A stretch of 36,387 nt of DNA from Ruminococcus difficilis (GTDB lineage: Bacteria; Bacillota_A; Clostridia; Oscillospirales; Acutalibacteraceae), in the NCBI RefSeq assembly GCF_016680995.1, contig NZ_JAEQMG010000066.1:1-36387 (forward strand). Direction: 5' to 3'. Under the pieces are notes generated by a model. The model had not been told where the DNA came from, searched no databases, and saw only the letters and a list, made by a program, of their open reading frames with translations. The translations under genes and the position numbers were made by a program. Of the stretch, positions 17,068 through 25,499 are shown one piece after another (position 1 is the first letter of the stretch; each line of letters begins with the position of its first letter).

Positions 17068-18300
17068 ATGGCTACTATCACGATTACCGGCAATACGATC
17101 AGCGGTCGTCTCGGAGCGGGCAGCTTTGGGAGTATCGGCACGGCGTTTACCGGTGCAAAAAAGAATACCAATTCCCTGACACAGTCGCTTGGCTCGCTGC
17201 GCGGCAAGGTGAACGCGGCGGCAACGGCGGCTGACGTCAGCGCCGCCTCCGCGAGCACCGGTCGGGCGATCGCGCGTGAGGAACAAAAGCAGGGCGCGAT
17301 ATCGCTCGCCTACGACAAGCTCGACACCATGATCGCGGATACCGGTCAAGTGGATAACGAGGCTGCGGGCAAGGTTGAACAGCTAAAAAAGGATTTTTAC
17401 AAGCAATACGGCTACCTCAAGCCCGAGTGTGAAAAGAGTCTGCGCGAAAAAGCAGGCGACGCCATCAAGGGCGCATGGGACGGTCTGTGTAGCATCGGCA
17501 ATGCAATCGCGAACTTCGTCTGCGACGCCGTCGAGTGGATTAAAGAGAATCTGGCTACCGTGCTTAAGGCGCTTGCAGTCATCGCGCTGTTGGTCGTTTC
17601 CGTTCTCCTGCTTGCGACCGGAGTAGGAGGTCTGGTTGCGATTGCCTGTATCGGGTGTATCGTCGGTATTTTAGGAGGCTTGCTGACGAACGGAATCAGC
17701 AACCTCTTCAACGGCAAGAACTTCTTTGACGGTGCGCTCGACGCCATGCTGATCGGCGGCATCACCGGCGCGGTCGACGCGGTCTTTACCGCCATGGGTC
17801 ATCCGTATGTCGGCAGTATGCTCACCTCGCTGCTGCGCAACGGGTTGGAATGTGCGCTTGAGGGAAAGGAGCTTTCTCTCAAAACATTGCTGGTTGACGT
17901 AGTGATCGACTTGGCGCTGACCGGTATCACCAAGAAAATCTTTACGGGCAGCTTCTTTGAAGGAGATTCCGTGAAGGACAAGGCGTTTAAGGGCGTGAAT
18001 AAATGGCTCGCCGAAAAGGTTCCGATGTTCAGCCGTTTTGCCGGACAGGGCAGTTATAAGGCTTCCTATAAAATGGTGATGACCAAGCTTGCCAGGCATC
18101 AGATCAAAAACATTTCATGGAAAACAATTCGCAACGGCGTGATGCCGATGGTAACCAAAAAGATTTTCAGCTGTCTGTGGGATCTCGGCGAAAAAGGCGT
18201 CAAAGGTCTCGTCGGCGGCGGACTCAAACAGTTCTTTGATATCGACTTTGATTTTACCATTGGCGGCAAGGAAATATTTAAACTGGCGAACATATCGTAA
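17068..18300 (+). CDS. T7SS toxin-like protein 3, C-terminus without recognised domain
   Basis: This 410-aa protein is the closest relative of toxin 2 in its N-terminal half (MATITITGNTISGRLGAGSF, LKKDFYKQYGYLKPECEK, NGISNLFNGKNFFDGALDAM). The membrane segment is at about 161-185. After residue about 240 it diverges to a shorter helical, Lys-rich C-terminus (SYKMVMTKLARHQIKNISWK) ending in FDFTIGGKEIFKLANIS. I see no catalytic motif and no immunity gene before the next gene at 18324. It may be a pore-forming variant, an eroded toxin, or a partner of the others. The ribosome binding site is weak. Confidence 0.7.
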   Translation: MATITITGNTISGRLGAGSFGSIGTAFTGAKKNTNSLTQSLGSLRGKVNAAATAADVSAASASTGRAIAREEQKQGAISLAYDKLDTMIADTGQVDNEAAGKVEQLKKDFYKQYGYLKPECEKSLREKAGDAIKGAWDGLCSIGNAIANFVCDAVEWIKENLATVLKALAVIALLVVSVLLLATGVGGLVAIACIGCIVGILGGLLTNGISNLFNGKNFFDGALDAMLIGGITGAVDAVFTAMGHPYVGSMLTSLLRNGLECALEGKELSLKTLLVDVVIDLALTGITKKIFTGSFFEGDSVKDKAFKGVNKWLAEKVPMFSRFAGQGSYKASYKMVMTKLARHQIKNISWKTIRNGVMPMVTKKIFSCLWDLGEKGVKGLVGGGLKQFFDIDFDFTIGGKEIFKLANIS

Positions 18301-18323
18301 CCAACTATCAAGGGAGGAGATTA

Positions 18324-19895
18324 ATGATGAATCAGGTCAGTTTTGACAAGCTGGTCGCGGATTCCGGTACCGCGTTTGCGGGCGGCAATTACGAAATCGC
18401 CCTGCAATTTGCCAAACAGGCGATCGACGTTTCTTCCGACAAGCCGGACGGCTACTATGCTGCCGGCAAGGCGTGTATGTCGATGGAGAACGCCGGTGAC
18501 GCGATCACCTACTTCAAAAAAGCGCTCAAGATCGACAAGCGCAACGGCAACGGCTATTTCCTGCTGGGTTATTCGCAGGCGATGGCAGGCGACACGGCGG
18601 ATTCGCTGCGGTCGATGACCCGCGCGCTCGAAAACAACTGCGATGAAACGCTCAAGGGTCAAATCTACAAGATCATGAGCATGATCAACACCGAGCAGGA
18701 GGACTATGACGACGCGCTGCGGAATCTGAAGCAGGCGGAGGACTACATCGGCGTTGACACCGAGCTGCTTCAGCAGCGTGCCGGCTGCTACGCGGCACAG
18801 AAGAACTACCGTGAGGCGATCTTCACGCTCAACCAGATGAAGCTGCTGCAGCCGAAGGATTATAAGGCGTACAGCCTTGCGTTCAGCATCTTTATGGATC
18901 TCAACCTGTTTGAGGAAGCCAAAGCGGAGCTGGAGCGCGCGGAAAAGTTTGCCGATCTCACCATGAGTTACTACAACGACCGCCTTTCCTACGCCTTCCT
19001 CAGCGATCCGGAGGACACCTCCGGCGCGCGGTACACGCGCACGCTGTCGGTGCTTGATGAAGCGCTGAAAAACGGCAAGCCGACCGTCGATGAGGTCTTT
19101 GAGCTCTATCTGCGCGCGGCGCAGACCTATGTTTCACTGGAAGCGCCCGAGCAGGCGATCGCCTGTCTGGACGCGGCGGTCACGCCCGTCGAGTCCTTCA
19201 ACAGCGGCTTTTCCGTGATGCTGCACAACAGCGCGTCTGCCGATCCCGCCTCCGACTCCACGCTTTCTCCCGAGGAAGAGGAGGAGCTGATGCAGGAGAG
19301 ATGGGACAACGGCGAGTTTGAGGAGCTGAGCGAGCGCATCGAGGAAGCGCTGTACGACTTGGAGGGAGAGGATCCCGAGTACATCACCGAGGAGATCCGC
19401 AAGTGCCTTACGCCTGTTGACGGACTGCCGGCGTCGGAAGCCGCCGCACCGGAGGCTTACAAGCTGCACGACGTATTTGTCATGACGGATGTGCAGCGCG
19501 ATTTGCTGAACGGTCTGTACCTCTCGGCTTACGAGCTTCAGAACGATTACGACAAAATGCTCGAAATGGCGGCGGAGCTGCAATCCTCCGCCTATACCGC
19601 CAACCGGTATCTCGGCATTTATTATGAGCTGCGCATCGGCAAGCTGAAGGGCGCTGAAAACTGGCAGAAAAAATACCGCGATCGTCTGAATTTCTGGACG
19701 AAGCGGATGCTGGAGGATCCCACCGACTATGTTTCGGCGTCCTATCGCATTCGCTGCTACATTGATTTGGGAGATTTTGAGAACGCCGAACTGCTTTGCA
19801 GCTGTCTGCCGCCGGAGGTAAAGGACGAGCTCTCGGAGGAGATCCGCAAGGCAAAGGCACAGGGGGACGGAGAAAATGGCAATTCACCTGAATGA
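18324..19895 (+). CDS. TPR-repeat protein in the T7SS operon
   Basis: The 523-aa protein has tetratricopeptide repeats over residues 1-300 (QFAKQAIDVSSDKPDGYYAA, GDAITYFKKALKIDKRNGN, NYREAIFTLNQMKLLQPKD) and again near the C-terminus (LGIYYELRIGKLKGAENWQ). An acidic low-complexity stretch at about 314-350 (SPEEEEELMQERW) separates them. No signal or membrane segment is visible, so it is a cytosolic scaffold. By position it may assemble or deliver substrates to the secretion machinery; that is inference. GGAGGAG precedes ATG-ATG at 18324/18327. It overlaps the next gene by 20 bases. Confidence 0.85.
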   Translation: MMNQVSFDKLVADSGTAFAGGNYEIALQFAKQAIDVSSDKPDGYYAAGKACMSMENAGDAITYFKKALKIDKRNGNGYFLLGYSQAMAGDTADSLRSMTRALENNCDETLKGQIYKIMSMINTEQEDYDDALRNLKQAEDYIGVDTELLQQRAGCYAAQKNYREAIFTLNQMKLLQPKDYKAYSLAFSIFMDLNLFEEAKAELERAEKFADLTMSYYNDRLSYAFLSDPEDTSGARYTRTLSVLDEALKNGKPTVDEVFELYLRAAQTYVSLEAPEQAIACLDAAVTPVESFNSGFSVMLHNSASADPASDSTLSPEEEEELMQERWDNGEFEELSERIEEALYDLEGEDPEYITEEIRKCLTPVDGLPASEAAAPEAYKLHDVFVMTDVQRDLLNGLYLSAYELQNDYDKMLEMAAELQSSAYTANRYLGIYYELRIGKLKGAENWQKKYRDRLNFWTKRMLEDPTDYVSASYRIRCYIDLGDFENAELLCSCLPPEVKDELSEEIRKAKAQGDGENGNSPE

Positions 19896-20208
19896 TCAGG
19901 CGTTTCGAACCGCAGCGGCGGAAATGGCGCAGCTGCAGAAACGCAACCGGCGTCTTCGCGAAAAGCTGGAAAATATGTATAAGAATCTGACAACAGCCCT
20001 CAATACCCCCGCAGGACACGAAATGAATTTTGCTGTCCGCGACGTGCTTCTGGAACCGATCGACAATATGAGCAAGGTCATTCAGCATATGTCCAATACG
20101 CTCGATACCATCATCGGCAACGTCAACGGCTCAGGGGTTTATTATGACAAGCTGTTTGATGAATATGACGAACTCGACAGAATATTGAAAAACAAAACAA
20201 CACGCTAA
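19876..20208 (+). CDS. Small helical ESAT-6-like protein
   Basis: The 110-aa helical protein (QLQKRNRRLREKLENMYKNL) has the size of a WXG100 protein and sits beside two more, but shows no W-X-G. Helices cover roughly 8-48 and 55-85, and the tail is charged. It may be a secretion partner or chaperone. It begins inside the end of the TPR gene in another frame, so the two may be translationally coupled. Assignment is by size and context. Confidence 0.65.
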   Translation: MAIHLNDQAFRTAAAEMAQLQKRNRRLREKLENMYKNLTTALNTPAGHEMNFAVRDVLLEPIDNMSKVIQHMSNTLDTIIGNVNGSGVYYDKLFDEYDELDRILKNKTTR

Positions 20209-20222
20209 GGAGGAATTTCATT

Positions 20223-20588
20223 ATGGCGATGGGTTCAACAAACAGAGTAGTATTAAACGATGAGATGCAAAAGGCAAAGGGAGTCTGCGCGGCTTTTCGT
20301 GCGACGGTCGCTACCTTTACCGCTGACCTTGAGAGCACGGTCAACACCCTGATGAGCTCCGGCTTCCAGGGGGACGCTGCCGACGGCTTCAAGGAATTCT
20401 ACACCAACAACGTCAAGACGTTTTTGGAAACAGGCGGCACCTTTGACCAGTTCCTGTCCATGTTCGACAAGGAAGGCGAGGGCTTGTTTGACAGCATCGA
20501 AAAGGCATTGATAAAGGGCGAGGGTTTGGATCCCAAGCTCGGCGAAAACAACAGAAGCCTCGGTCAGTCCGAGGGCGCAGCTGAGTAA
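20223..20588 (+). CDS. WXG100-like small secreted-type protein (FQG variant)
   Basis: The 121-aa protein fits the WXG100 fold: helix 1 (VVLNDEMQKAKGVCAAFRAT), a turn at about residue 47 with SGFQGDAADGFKEFYTN where F-Q-G replaces W-X-G, then helix 2. The C-terminal 40 residues extend beyond a standard 100-residue protein and end in a polar tail. WXG100 proteins are exported as helical dimers. A good AGGAGG site precedes the ATG. It is followed 19 bases later by a similar small gene. Confidence 0.75.
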   Translation: MAMGSTNRVVLNDEMQKAKGVCAAFRATVATFTADLESTVNTLMSSGFQGDAADGFKEFYTNNVKTFLETGGTFDQFLSMFDKEGEGLFDSIEKALIKGEGLDPKLGENNRSLGQSEGAAE

Positions 20589-20607
20589 GAGAAGGGAGAT
20601 TTGACTT

Positions 20608-20931
20608 ATGGCAATGTTGGTTGACAATCAAAAAATAGTAGAAGCTCACGACGCGATCATGAACGCATCCAAGGACTTTGCGTCCAAGGGCGCCGCATTT
20701 ATCGCGGATCTCAACAAGGAGCTCTCCACCTTCGAGGGCGAGACCAAGGATGTGCTGGTCGAATTAAAAATCGGTATGCCCGGAAGCGAAACCGAGGGAA
20801 CGCTTGCGTTCTTTGTGGAAAAGCAGATTCCTCAGCTGATCGAGGGTCTCGGCAAGCTGCTCGAGGGCAACCGCGACACCATTGACCAGGGCGACCATGG
20901 ACTGGCAGAGGCGATTAGAGGCGGAAAATAA
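20608..20931 (+). CDS. WXG100-like small protein (FEG variant)
   Basis: The 107-aa protein has the two-helix layout of WXG100 proteins: VDNQKIVEAHDAIMNASKDF, a turn TFEGETKDVL where F-E-G replaces W-X-G, and a second helix (FFVEKQIPQLIEGLGKLLEG). It is probably a partner of the preceding 121-aa protein. AAGGGAGA lies 9 bases before the ATG. A terminator-like hairpin follows 55 bases after its stop, making it the last gene of the small-protein segment. Confidence 0.7.
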   Translation: MAMLVDNQKIVEAHDAIMNASKDFASKGAAFIADLNKELSTFEGETKDVLVELKIGMPGSETEGTLAFFVEKQIPQLIEGLGKLLEGNRDTIDQGDHGLAEAIRGGK

Positions 20932-20985
20932 AGATAGCCCAACGCGTAAATAAATCAGTGATTCCTGAAAACCGGTCAATCTGAT

Positions 20986-21036
20986 GACGGCACAGCTGTC
21001 CGCATACAGCTGCGCGGCTGTGCCGTCCGCTTTTTT
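20986..21036 (+). terminator. Terminator-like hairpin inside the T7SS operon
   Basis: GACGGCACAGC (20986-20996) and GCTGTGCCGTC (21017-21027) form a perfect 11-bp GC-rich stem, followed by CGCTTTTTT. It lies between the WXG100-like genes and the Pro-rich/ATPase genes, and overlaps the spacer before the next ribosome binding site. It probably causes partial termination, giving more small-protein than machinery transcript. Confidence 0.75.
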
Positions 21037-21047
21037 GGAGTAAAGCG

Positions 21048-22307
21048 ATGGAAGAATTATTTCAACAACAATATGACGCCCATGTAAAAACCCACCAGCG
21101 CTACCTGTTGCTCAAGCTGCTGGATGGGGCAAAATCCGAGGCGATGGAACAGTTTCTTGCGCAGAAAACACCGCTGCCCAAGGAAAGAGTGGTCGTTCCC
21201 CACCCCGAAACCGCGCTGCCTCCGCTTGCGTTTGAGGCAGCCGTCGATCCAAATGATTTTCGGATCTTCACGCCGCGCGACATCCCTGCGCCTGCCGCGG
21301 CGGCAGTGCCGGCGCTTACGCCGGATATGGCGCTATTTGAAGGCATCGCCCCGTGCACTTTACAGCCGTCGGCTGTAACGCTTGCGACCGAGGCGGTCAT
21401 TGATCCCGAAATTTTCAGCGGTATCCCGAACGGAACGGCTGTTTTGCCGCAGCCTGCGGCTGCCTATGAGCCCGACGTCCCTGTGATGGACGCCGGTGAG
21501 CTGCTGCCCTCCGTTTCGATCCCCAATGCCGCTTTTTCATATCAACCCACGATCGACGACGCGGCAGTCGCCGTGTCGATTCCTGCGCTTGAAGCCGCGC
21601 CTGTGGCGCTGCCGAAGGTCGCACCTGACGCCTCGGCGTTCCAAAATGTCGCGTTGCCGCAGGTCACGCTGCCAACGGTCGCGATACCGCCCGTTTCTGT
21701 CTCTCCCGTTTTGTCCGACAGCGATCTGCCGCAGGTCACGTTGCCGGAGAGCCTTGGCGCATTTACGCCGACCGTTCCCGCCGCGGACTTCACGCTGCCG
21801 ACGCCGCCTGCGGACGCGCTGCCGGAGAGCCTCGGCGCGTTTACGCCGACTGTTCCCGCCGCGGACATCACGCTGCCGACGCCGTCTATGGACGCGCCGC
21901 AGCTTACCGCGCCGCCGGTTGCCGCAGTCTCCGTGGCGCTGCCGCATATCGAGCCTGCGGCTGTTTCCGCGCTCAAAACCTCGGTCGCGCCCATGGCCTT
22001 CGACGATCTCGTTCCCTCCGCTGCGATTCAACTGCCGACGCCGACGCGCCTGACAGACGTGTTGCCGGCGCCGCAGCAAACGGCGGTGTCCATTCCGTCT
22101 GTTTCCGTTTCGGCAACGGAGCTCCCCGCGCCGCAGGTAGCGCTGCCGTCGGTCGAGATACCCATGCCCGCCGTATCGCCTGTCGCACTGCCCGACCTGC
22201 ATTTCGAGCCGCTCACAGCGCCGACGCCCACGGTGTCGCTTCCCTCGATGCAAGAGGTGCTGGACGCCCTCGGCAGAGAGCAGGCGCAGATGACCGTTCT
22301 GTCATAA
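21048..22307 (+). CDS. Pro-rich periodic protein of unknown function in the T7SS operon
   Basis: I do not recognise this 419-aa protein. Residues 1-50 form a charged helix (EELFQQQYDAHVKTHQRYLL) with no signal peptide. Residues 75-395 are a Pro/Ala/Val-rich periodic sequence with units such as VALPQVTLP and VSPVALPDLHFE, likely extended and including two 26-residue tandem repeats. The last 20 residues are helical again (MQEVLDALGREQAQM). The layout, with short helical ends and a long spacer, resembles a flexible linker or filament joining two partners. It lies just before the EssC-like gene, so a role bridging substrates and ATPase is possible. GGAG lies 8 bases before the ATG. Confidence 0.75.
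   Translation: MEELFQQQYDAHVKTHQRYLLLKLLDGAKSEAMEQFLAQKTPLPKERVVVPHPETALPPLAFEAAVDPNDFRIFTPRDIPAPAAAAVPALTPDMALFEGIAPCTLQPSAVTLATEAVIDPEIFSGIPNGTAVLPQPAAAYEPDVPVMDAGELLPSVSIPNAAFSYQPTIDDAAVAVSIPALEAAPVALPKVAPDASAFQNVALPQVTLPTVAIPPVSVSPVLSDSDLPQVTLPESLGAFTPTVPAADFTLPTPPADALPESLGAFTPTVPAADITLPTPSMDAPQLTAPPVAAVSVALPHIEPAAVSALKTSVAPMAFDDLVPSAAIQLPTPTRLTDVLPAPQQTAVSIPSVSVSATELPAPQVALPSVEIPMPAVSPVALPDLHFEPLTAPTPTVSLPSMQEVLDALGREQAQMTVLS
21741..21896 (+). repeat. Two 78-bp tandem repeats in the Pro-rich gene
   Basis: Copies start at 21741 and 21819. Each encodes 26 residues beginning LPESLGAFTPTVPAAD and continuing [FI]TLPTP. They differ at a few positions near the end (PADA versus SMDA), and the period is exact and in frame. 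Confidence 0.85.
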
Positions 22308-22322
22308 AGGAGAAAACCCTCG

Positions 22323-25300
22323 ATGAAGAATAACGAGCTATTGTTAACTGTCAGCTTTCAGCAGGACAACACCGAGCTGGTGCTGCTGATGGACAAGGAT
22401 ATCACGCTGAAAGCCATGCTGGAGGCGCTGTTTTACGGCCTCAAGCAAAACGACCGGACGCATTTCGCGCTGTTCAAGGCATACGCACGCACCCACCGAG
22501 ACTTGATGGTGCTCTATCGCGCGATCAATGAGCTGTCGTTCATTGATGTAGGCGCGAATGCGGACAAAAAGCTCTATGAGCTCGGCATCGTCACCACCAG
22601 CTGCGTCGTTATCCCGTCAAGCGGTCAGGTGGCGCTGCAGCGGCTGTTTCCCGATTATCGGATGCCGTCGCTGATCGACAACCGGCGTCTGGAGTACAAT
22701 ATCAGTACGCGCAGGATCGCAGTTGCGGAGCCGTCTGTCATTGACATCATTCCGCCTGGAGAAATGCCCGGCAAGCATAAACGGAAGTTTTGGGATATCA
22801 TCATCCCCACCGTCATCTCTATGGGCGCTCTCTTTGCGGGACGCTCGCTGATGGCGCTGTTCAATGACAACGCTTCCGGCTTCTCCATGATCGCCATGCT
22901 GATGGTGACCTCGGTTTCGACCATGGCGACGCAGACCTACAATTTCTTCAAACAGGGCAGAGATAACGAAAAATCCATTTCGGAATGGAAGAGCAACTAC
23001 GAAAACTATCTCACCCGAATCTGGAACCGCATTCTGGACTGGCAGAAAAGCGACATCAATTACCTGCGCACCACCTATCCGAACATGGATGAGCTCTTCG
23101 CGAAGACCGCCGTGCTCGACCGCGCCATTTTTGCCCGTTCACAGAACGATTCCGATTTCTTCAAAATCAACCTCGGCAAGTCCAGTCAGGTACAGCCGAT
23201 GTTTGAGATAAAAAACGATAAAAAGGATGAGATGTTCTACGATATCGGCTACCGCATCCACAAGGATGACGAGGATCGCCGCATCGAGATCATCCTTCCG
23301 CCCAAAAAGAAAAATGCAAAACAACCCCCGCAGACCCGCGACGGTCTTCTGACCGACCTCGCCTACAATCTTTCCACCAAGACCTTCCGCTACCTCAATG
23401 CGGAGCGCGAGGGCGAGCTGCCGCCGCTGGTCTTGGATCTGCAGAACTGCGGCGCGCTGGGCATCATCGAGCCGCAGCGTCGCTACACCGACAATCTGAT
23501 CGAGCATTTGGTGTTTGAGCTTGCCTATTACCACACGCCGGAGGATCTGCAGTTTGTTTTCTTTTTTGATCCCGACGACAACGAAGCGCGCCGTCAGGAA
23601 AAAATCCGCAACTACCGCTATTTGCCGCACCTCAACGAGCTGTTTGAGGACGCTTCGCAGTTTGTGTTCGACAAGCAGAGCGCCGGTATCGCCTTCGGAA
23701 AATTACAGACCATTATGGGCGAGCGCGTCAAGAAGGCGGATGACGACGCGGAAAAATCCGAAAAGCAGACCAAGGAGCTCTATACGCAGATCGTCTGCGT
23801 GGTGTTCCACGACTACAATATCAAGGAAACCGGTTTTTCCAAATACCTGCCGACGCCGCCGGTCGAGGGAGAACCGTATGTCAACGAAAACGGTCTGACC
23901 TTTGTGTTTGCCTGCCGCCATTTGGCGCAGCTGCCGCGCTACTGCGGCAACATCATCGAGGTGACGGACAACACCCAGTCCCACGCCAAGGTGAGCGACC
24001 GTTACAATGTGCTCTCGCGCGAAACGCTGAACAGCCTGAGCAAATCCGGCTCTCAGACCAACGCCAACGTGACCAGCGACATTGAAAACCTGATCGACTA
24101 CATAAAATTCAACAATGAGTTTGTCTTTTACGACAAAAGTCAGTCGAGCGGTATCGCCCTCAAAAAAGCCTACAGCGACGCATACCGCCGCCTGAGTGCG
24201 ATCTATTACCGCCGTATCGCCGAAAACGGCAACGTGCCCTCCATGGTCACGCTGTTCGAGATGTACGGCTATACTCCCGAAATGGTCAGCGAAAACAAAA
24301 TTCGCGACATCATTCTCGAAAACTGGAAAAAGAGCGACGTCACACGTGATCTGGATGTGCCGATCGGCAAAAACGAGCACGGTCTTGTCAACCTGAATCT
24401 CTATGAAAAGGCGGACGGTCCGCATATGCTGGTCGCCGGCACCACCGGCTCCGGTAAGTCCGAAACCATCATCACCTACCTCATCGGTCTGTGCATGAAG
24501 TACTCCCCGACCTACCTCAACCTGATGCTGGTGGATATGAAGGGCGGCGGCTTCTCCAACCGCCTCCGCACCCTGCCGCACTGCGTCGGCGTCGTGGACG
24601 ATACCGCCGGTGAAAGCGAGGGTATCTCGGCGTTCTATATGCTCAAGCGCTTTTTGGAGGTGCTCAACGCCGAGATCAAGCGCCGCAAAATCCTTCTCAA
24701 CAGCTTCGGCGTCGATACCGCAGATGCCTATATCCGTGCGGAGCAGGTTGTCACGCGCATACTGAACGGCGAGGAGAACGAGGATCTGCTCAATGCGCTC
24801 AACCCCACCCAGAAAAAGCGCTTGGAGGAATTTCGTGCGAACGGTACCAGACCGACCTCGCTGTCGCATCTGGTGCTGGTCGTTGACGAATTCACCGAGC
24901 TGAAGCGTTTCAGCAGCGAAAGCGACGATATCGACTTTATCGCGGAGATCACCACCATCGCGCGCGTCGGCAGAACGCTCGGCTTCCATATTATTCTGGT
25001 TTCCCAGAACATCGAGGGCGCGATCACCGAGGATATCCGTATCAACTCCAAATCGCGCATTTGTCTGAAGGTGGCGACCCGCACGGCGTCCAAGGAAATG
25101 CTCGACGGCAGACCCGACGCCGCCTCTCCCACCATGCCCGGCAACGGCAGGGCGTATCTGCTGGTCGGAACGGGCAGCAAGTTTGTATACTTCCAGTCCG
25201 CCTATACCGGAGCGAACAAGGATGAAAAAATCGAGCCGCCGGTCAGCGCCGGTCTGGTGTCCTCCTGCGGCAGCTTCAACAGCGAATTCTACCAGTCGTC

Positions 25301-25490
25301 AAAGCACAACGCGCGTATCCGGCAGGCGTCGCGCAATGTCAACGAGTACGATACCCAGCTCAGCTATGCGGTAAGAACCATCGAGGCGATCACCGACGCC
25401 AACCGCAACGAAAGCATTTTCCGCTATCCGCGGGTGATCTTCAAAAACCCGCTCAAGGCGGTTTATCCCGATCTGACAGAATGGAGGTGA
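22323..25490 (+). CDS. essC: EssC-type FtsK/SpoIIIE ATPase, N-terminal membrane part
   Basis: The 1055-aa protein is the T7SS motor subunit. Residues 1-110 look like a ubiquitin-like EsaB/YukD-type domain (KNNELLLTVSFQQDNTELVL, then KKLYELGIVTTSCVVIPSSG) in place of the FHA domains of Staphylococcus EssC. Two hydrophobic segments follow at about 160-185 and 190-210. A cytoplasmic region leads to one complete FtsK-type ATPase domain with Walker A GTTGSGKSE (706-714, K712) and Walker B LVLVVDEFTEL (D855, E856). The protein stops after that domain, and the remaining domains are in the next gene, 10 bases on. AAAGGAGA precedes the ATG. Since the downstream gene has its own ribosome binding site, I regard the split as genuine, as in mycobacterial EccCa/EccCb. 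Confidence 0.9.
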   Translation: MKNNELLLTVSFQQDNTELVLLMDKDITLKAMLEALFYGLKQNDRTHFALFKAYARTHRDLMVLYRAINELSFIDVGANADKKLYELGIVTTSCVVIPSSGQVALQRLFPDYRMPSLIDNRRLEYNISTRRIAVAEPSVIDIIPPGEMPGKHKRKFWDIIIPTVISMGALFAGRSLMALFNDNASGFSMIAMLMVTSVSTMATQTYNFFKQGRDNEKSISEWKSNYENYLTRIWNRILDWQKSDINYLRTTYPNMDELFAKTAVLDRAIFARSQNDSDFFKINLGKSSQVQPMFEIKNDKKDEMFYDIGYRIHKDDEDRRIEIILPPKKKNAKQPPQTRDGLLTDLAYNLSTKTFRYLNAEREGELPPLVLDLQNCGALGIIEPQRRYTDNLIEHLVFELAYYHTPEDLQFVFFFDPDDNEARRQEKIRNYRYLPHLNELFEDASQFVFDKQSAGIAFGKLQTIMGERVKKADDDAEKSEKQTKELYTQIVCVVFHDYNIKETGFSKYLPTPPVEGEPYVNENGLTFVFACRHLAQLPRYCGNIIEVTDNTQSHAKVSDRYNVLSRETLNSLSKSGSQTNANVTSDIENLIDYIKFNNEFVFYDKSQSSGIALKKAYSDAYRRLSAIYYRRIAENGNVPSMVTLFEMYGYTPEMVSENKIRDIILENWKKSDVTRDLDVPIGKNEHGLVNLNLYEKADGPHMLVAGTTGSGKSETIITYLIGLCMKYSPTYLNLMLVDMKGGGFSNRLRTLPHCVGVVDDTAGESEGISAFYMLKRFLEVLNAEIKRRKILLNSFGVDTADAYIRAEQVVTRILNGEENEDLLNALNPTQKKRLEEFRANGTRPTSLSHLVLVVDEFTELKRFSSESDDIDFIAEITTIARVGRTLGFHIILVSQNIEGAITEDIRINSKSRICLKVATRTASKEMLDGRPDAASPTMPGNGRAYLLVGTGSKFVYFQSAYTGANKDEKIEPPVSAGLVSSCGSFNSEFYQSSKHNARIRQASRNVNEYDTQLSYAVRTIEAITDANRNESIFRYPRVIFKNPLKAVYPDLTEWR

Positions 25491-25499
25491 CCGGCAGCA

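Larger units (their letters stand above)
15190..17770 (+). repeat. Tandem duplication of the toxin N-terminal coding region
   Basis: Bases 15190-15880 and 17068-17760 encode closely similar sequences with long near-identical DNA stretches, for example around 15505-15560 and 17383-17440 (GATTTTTA followed by AAGCAATACGG). The equivalent part of the gene at 13192 is related but more distant. Similarity ends near the same point, after the Gly-rich region, so conserved 5' parts are joined to different 3' ends. Confidence 0.75.
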
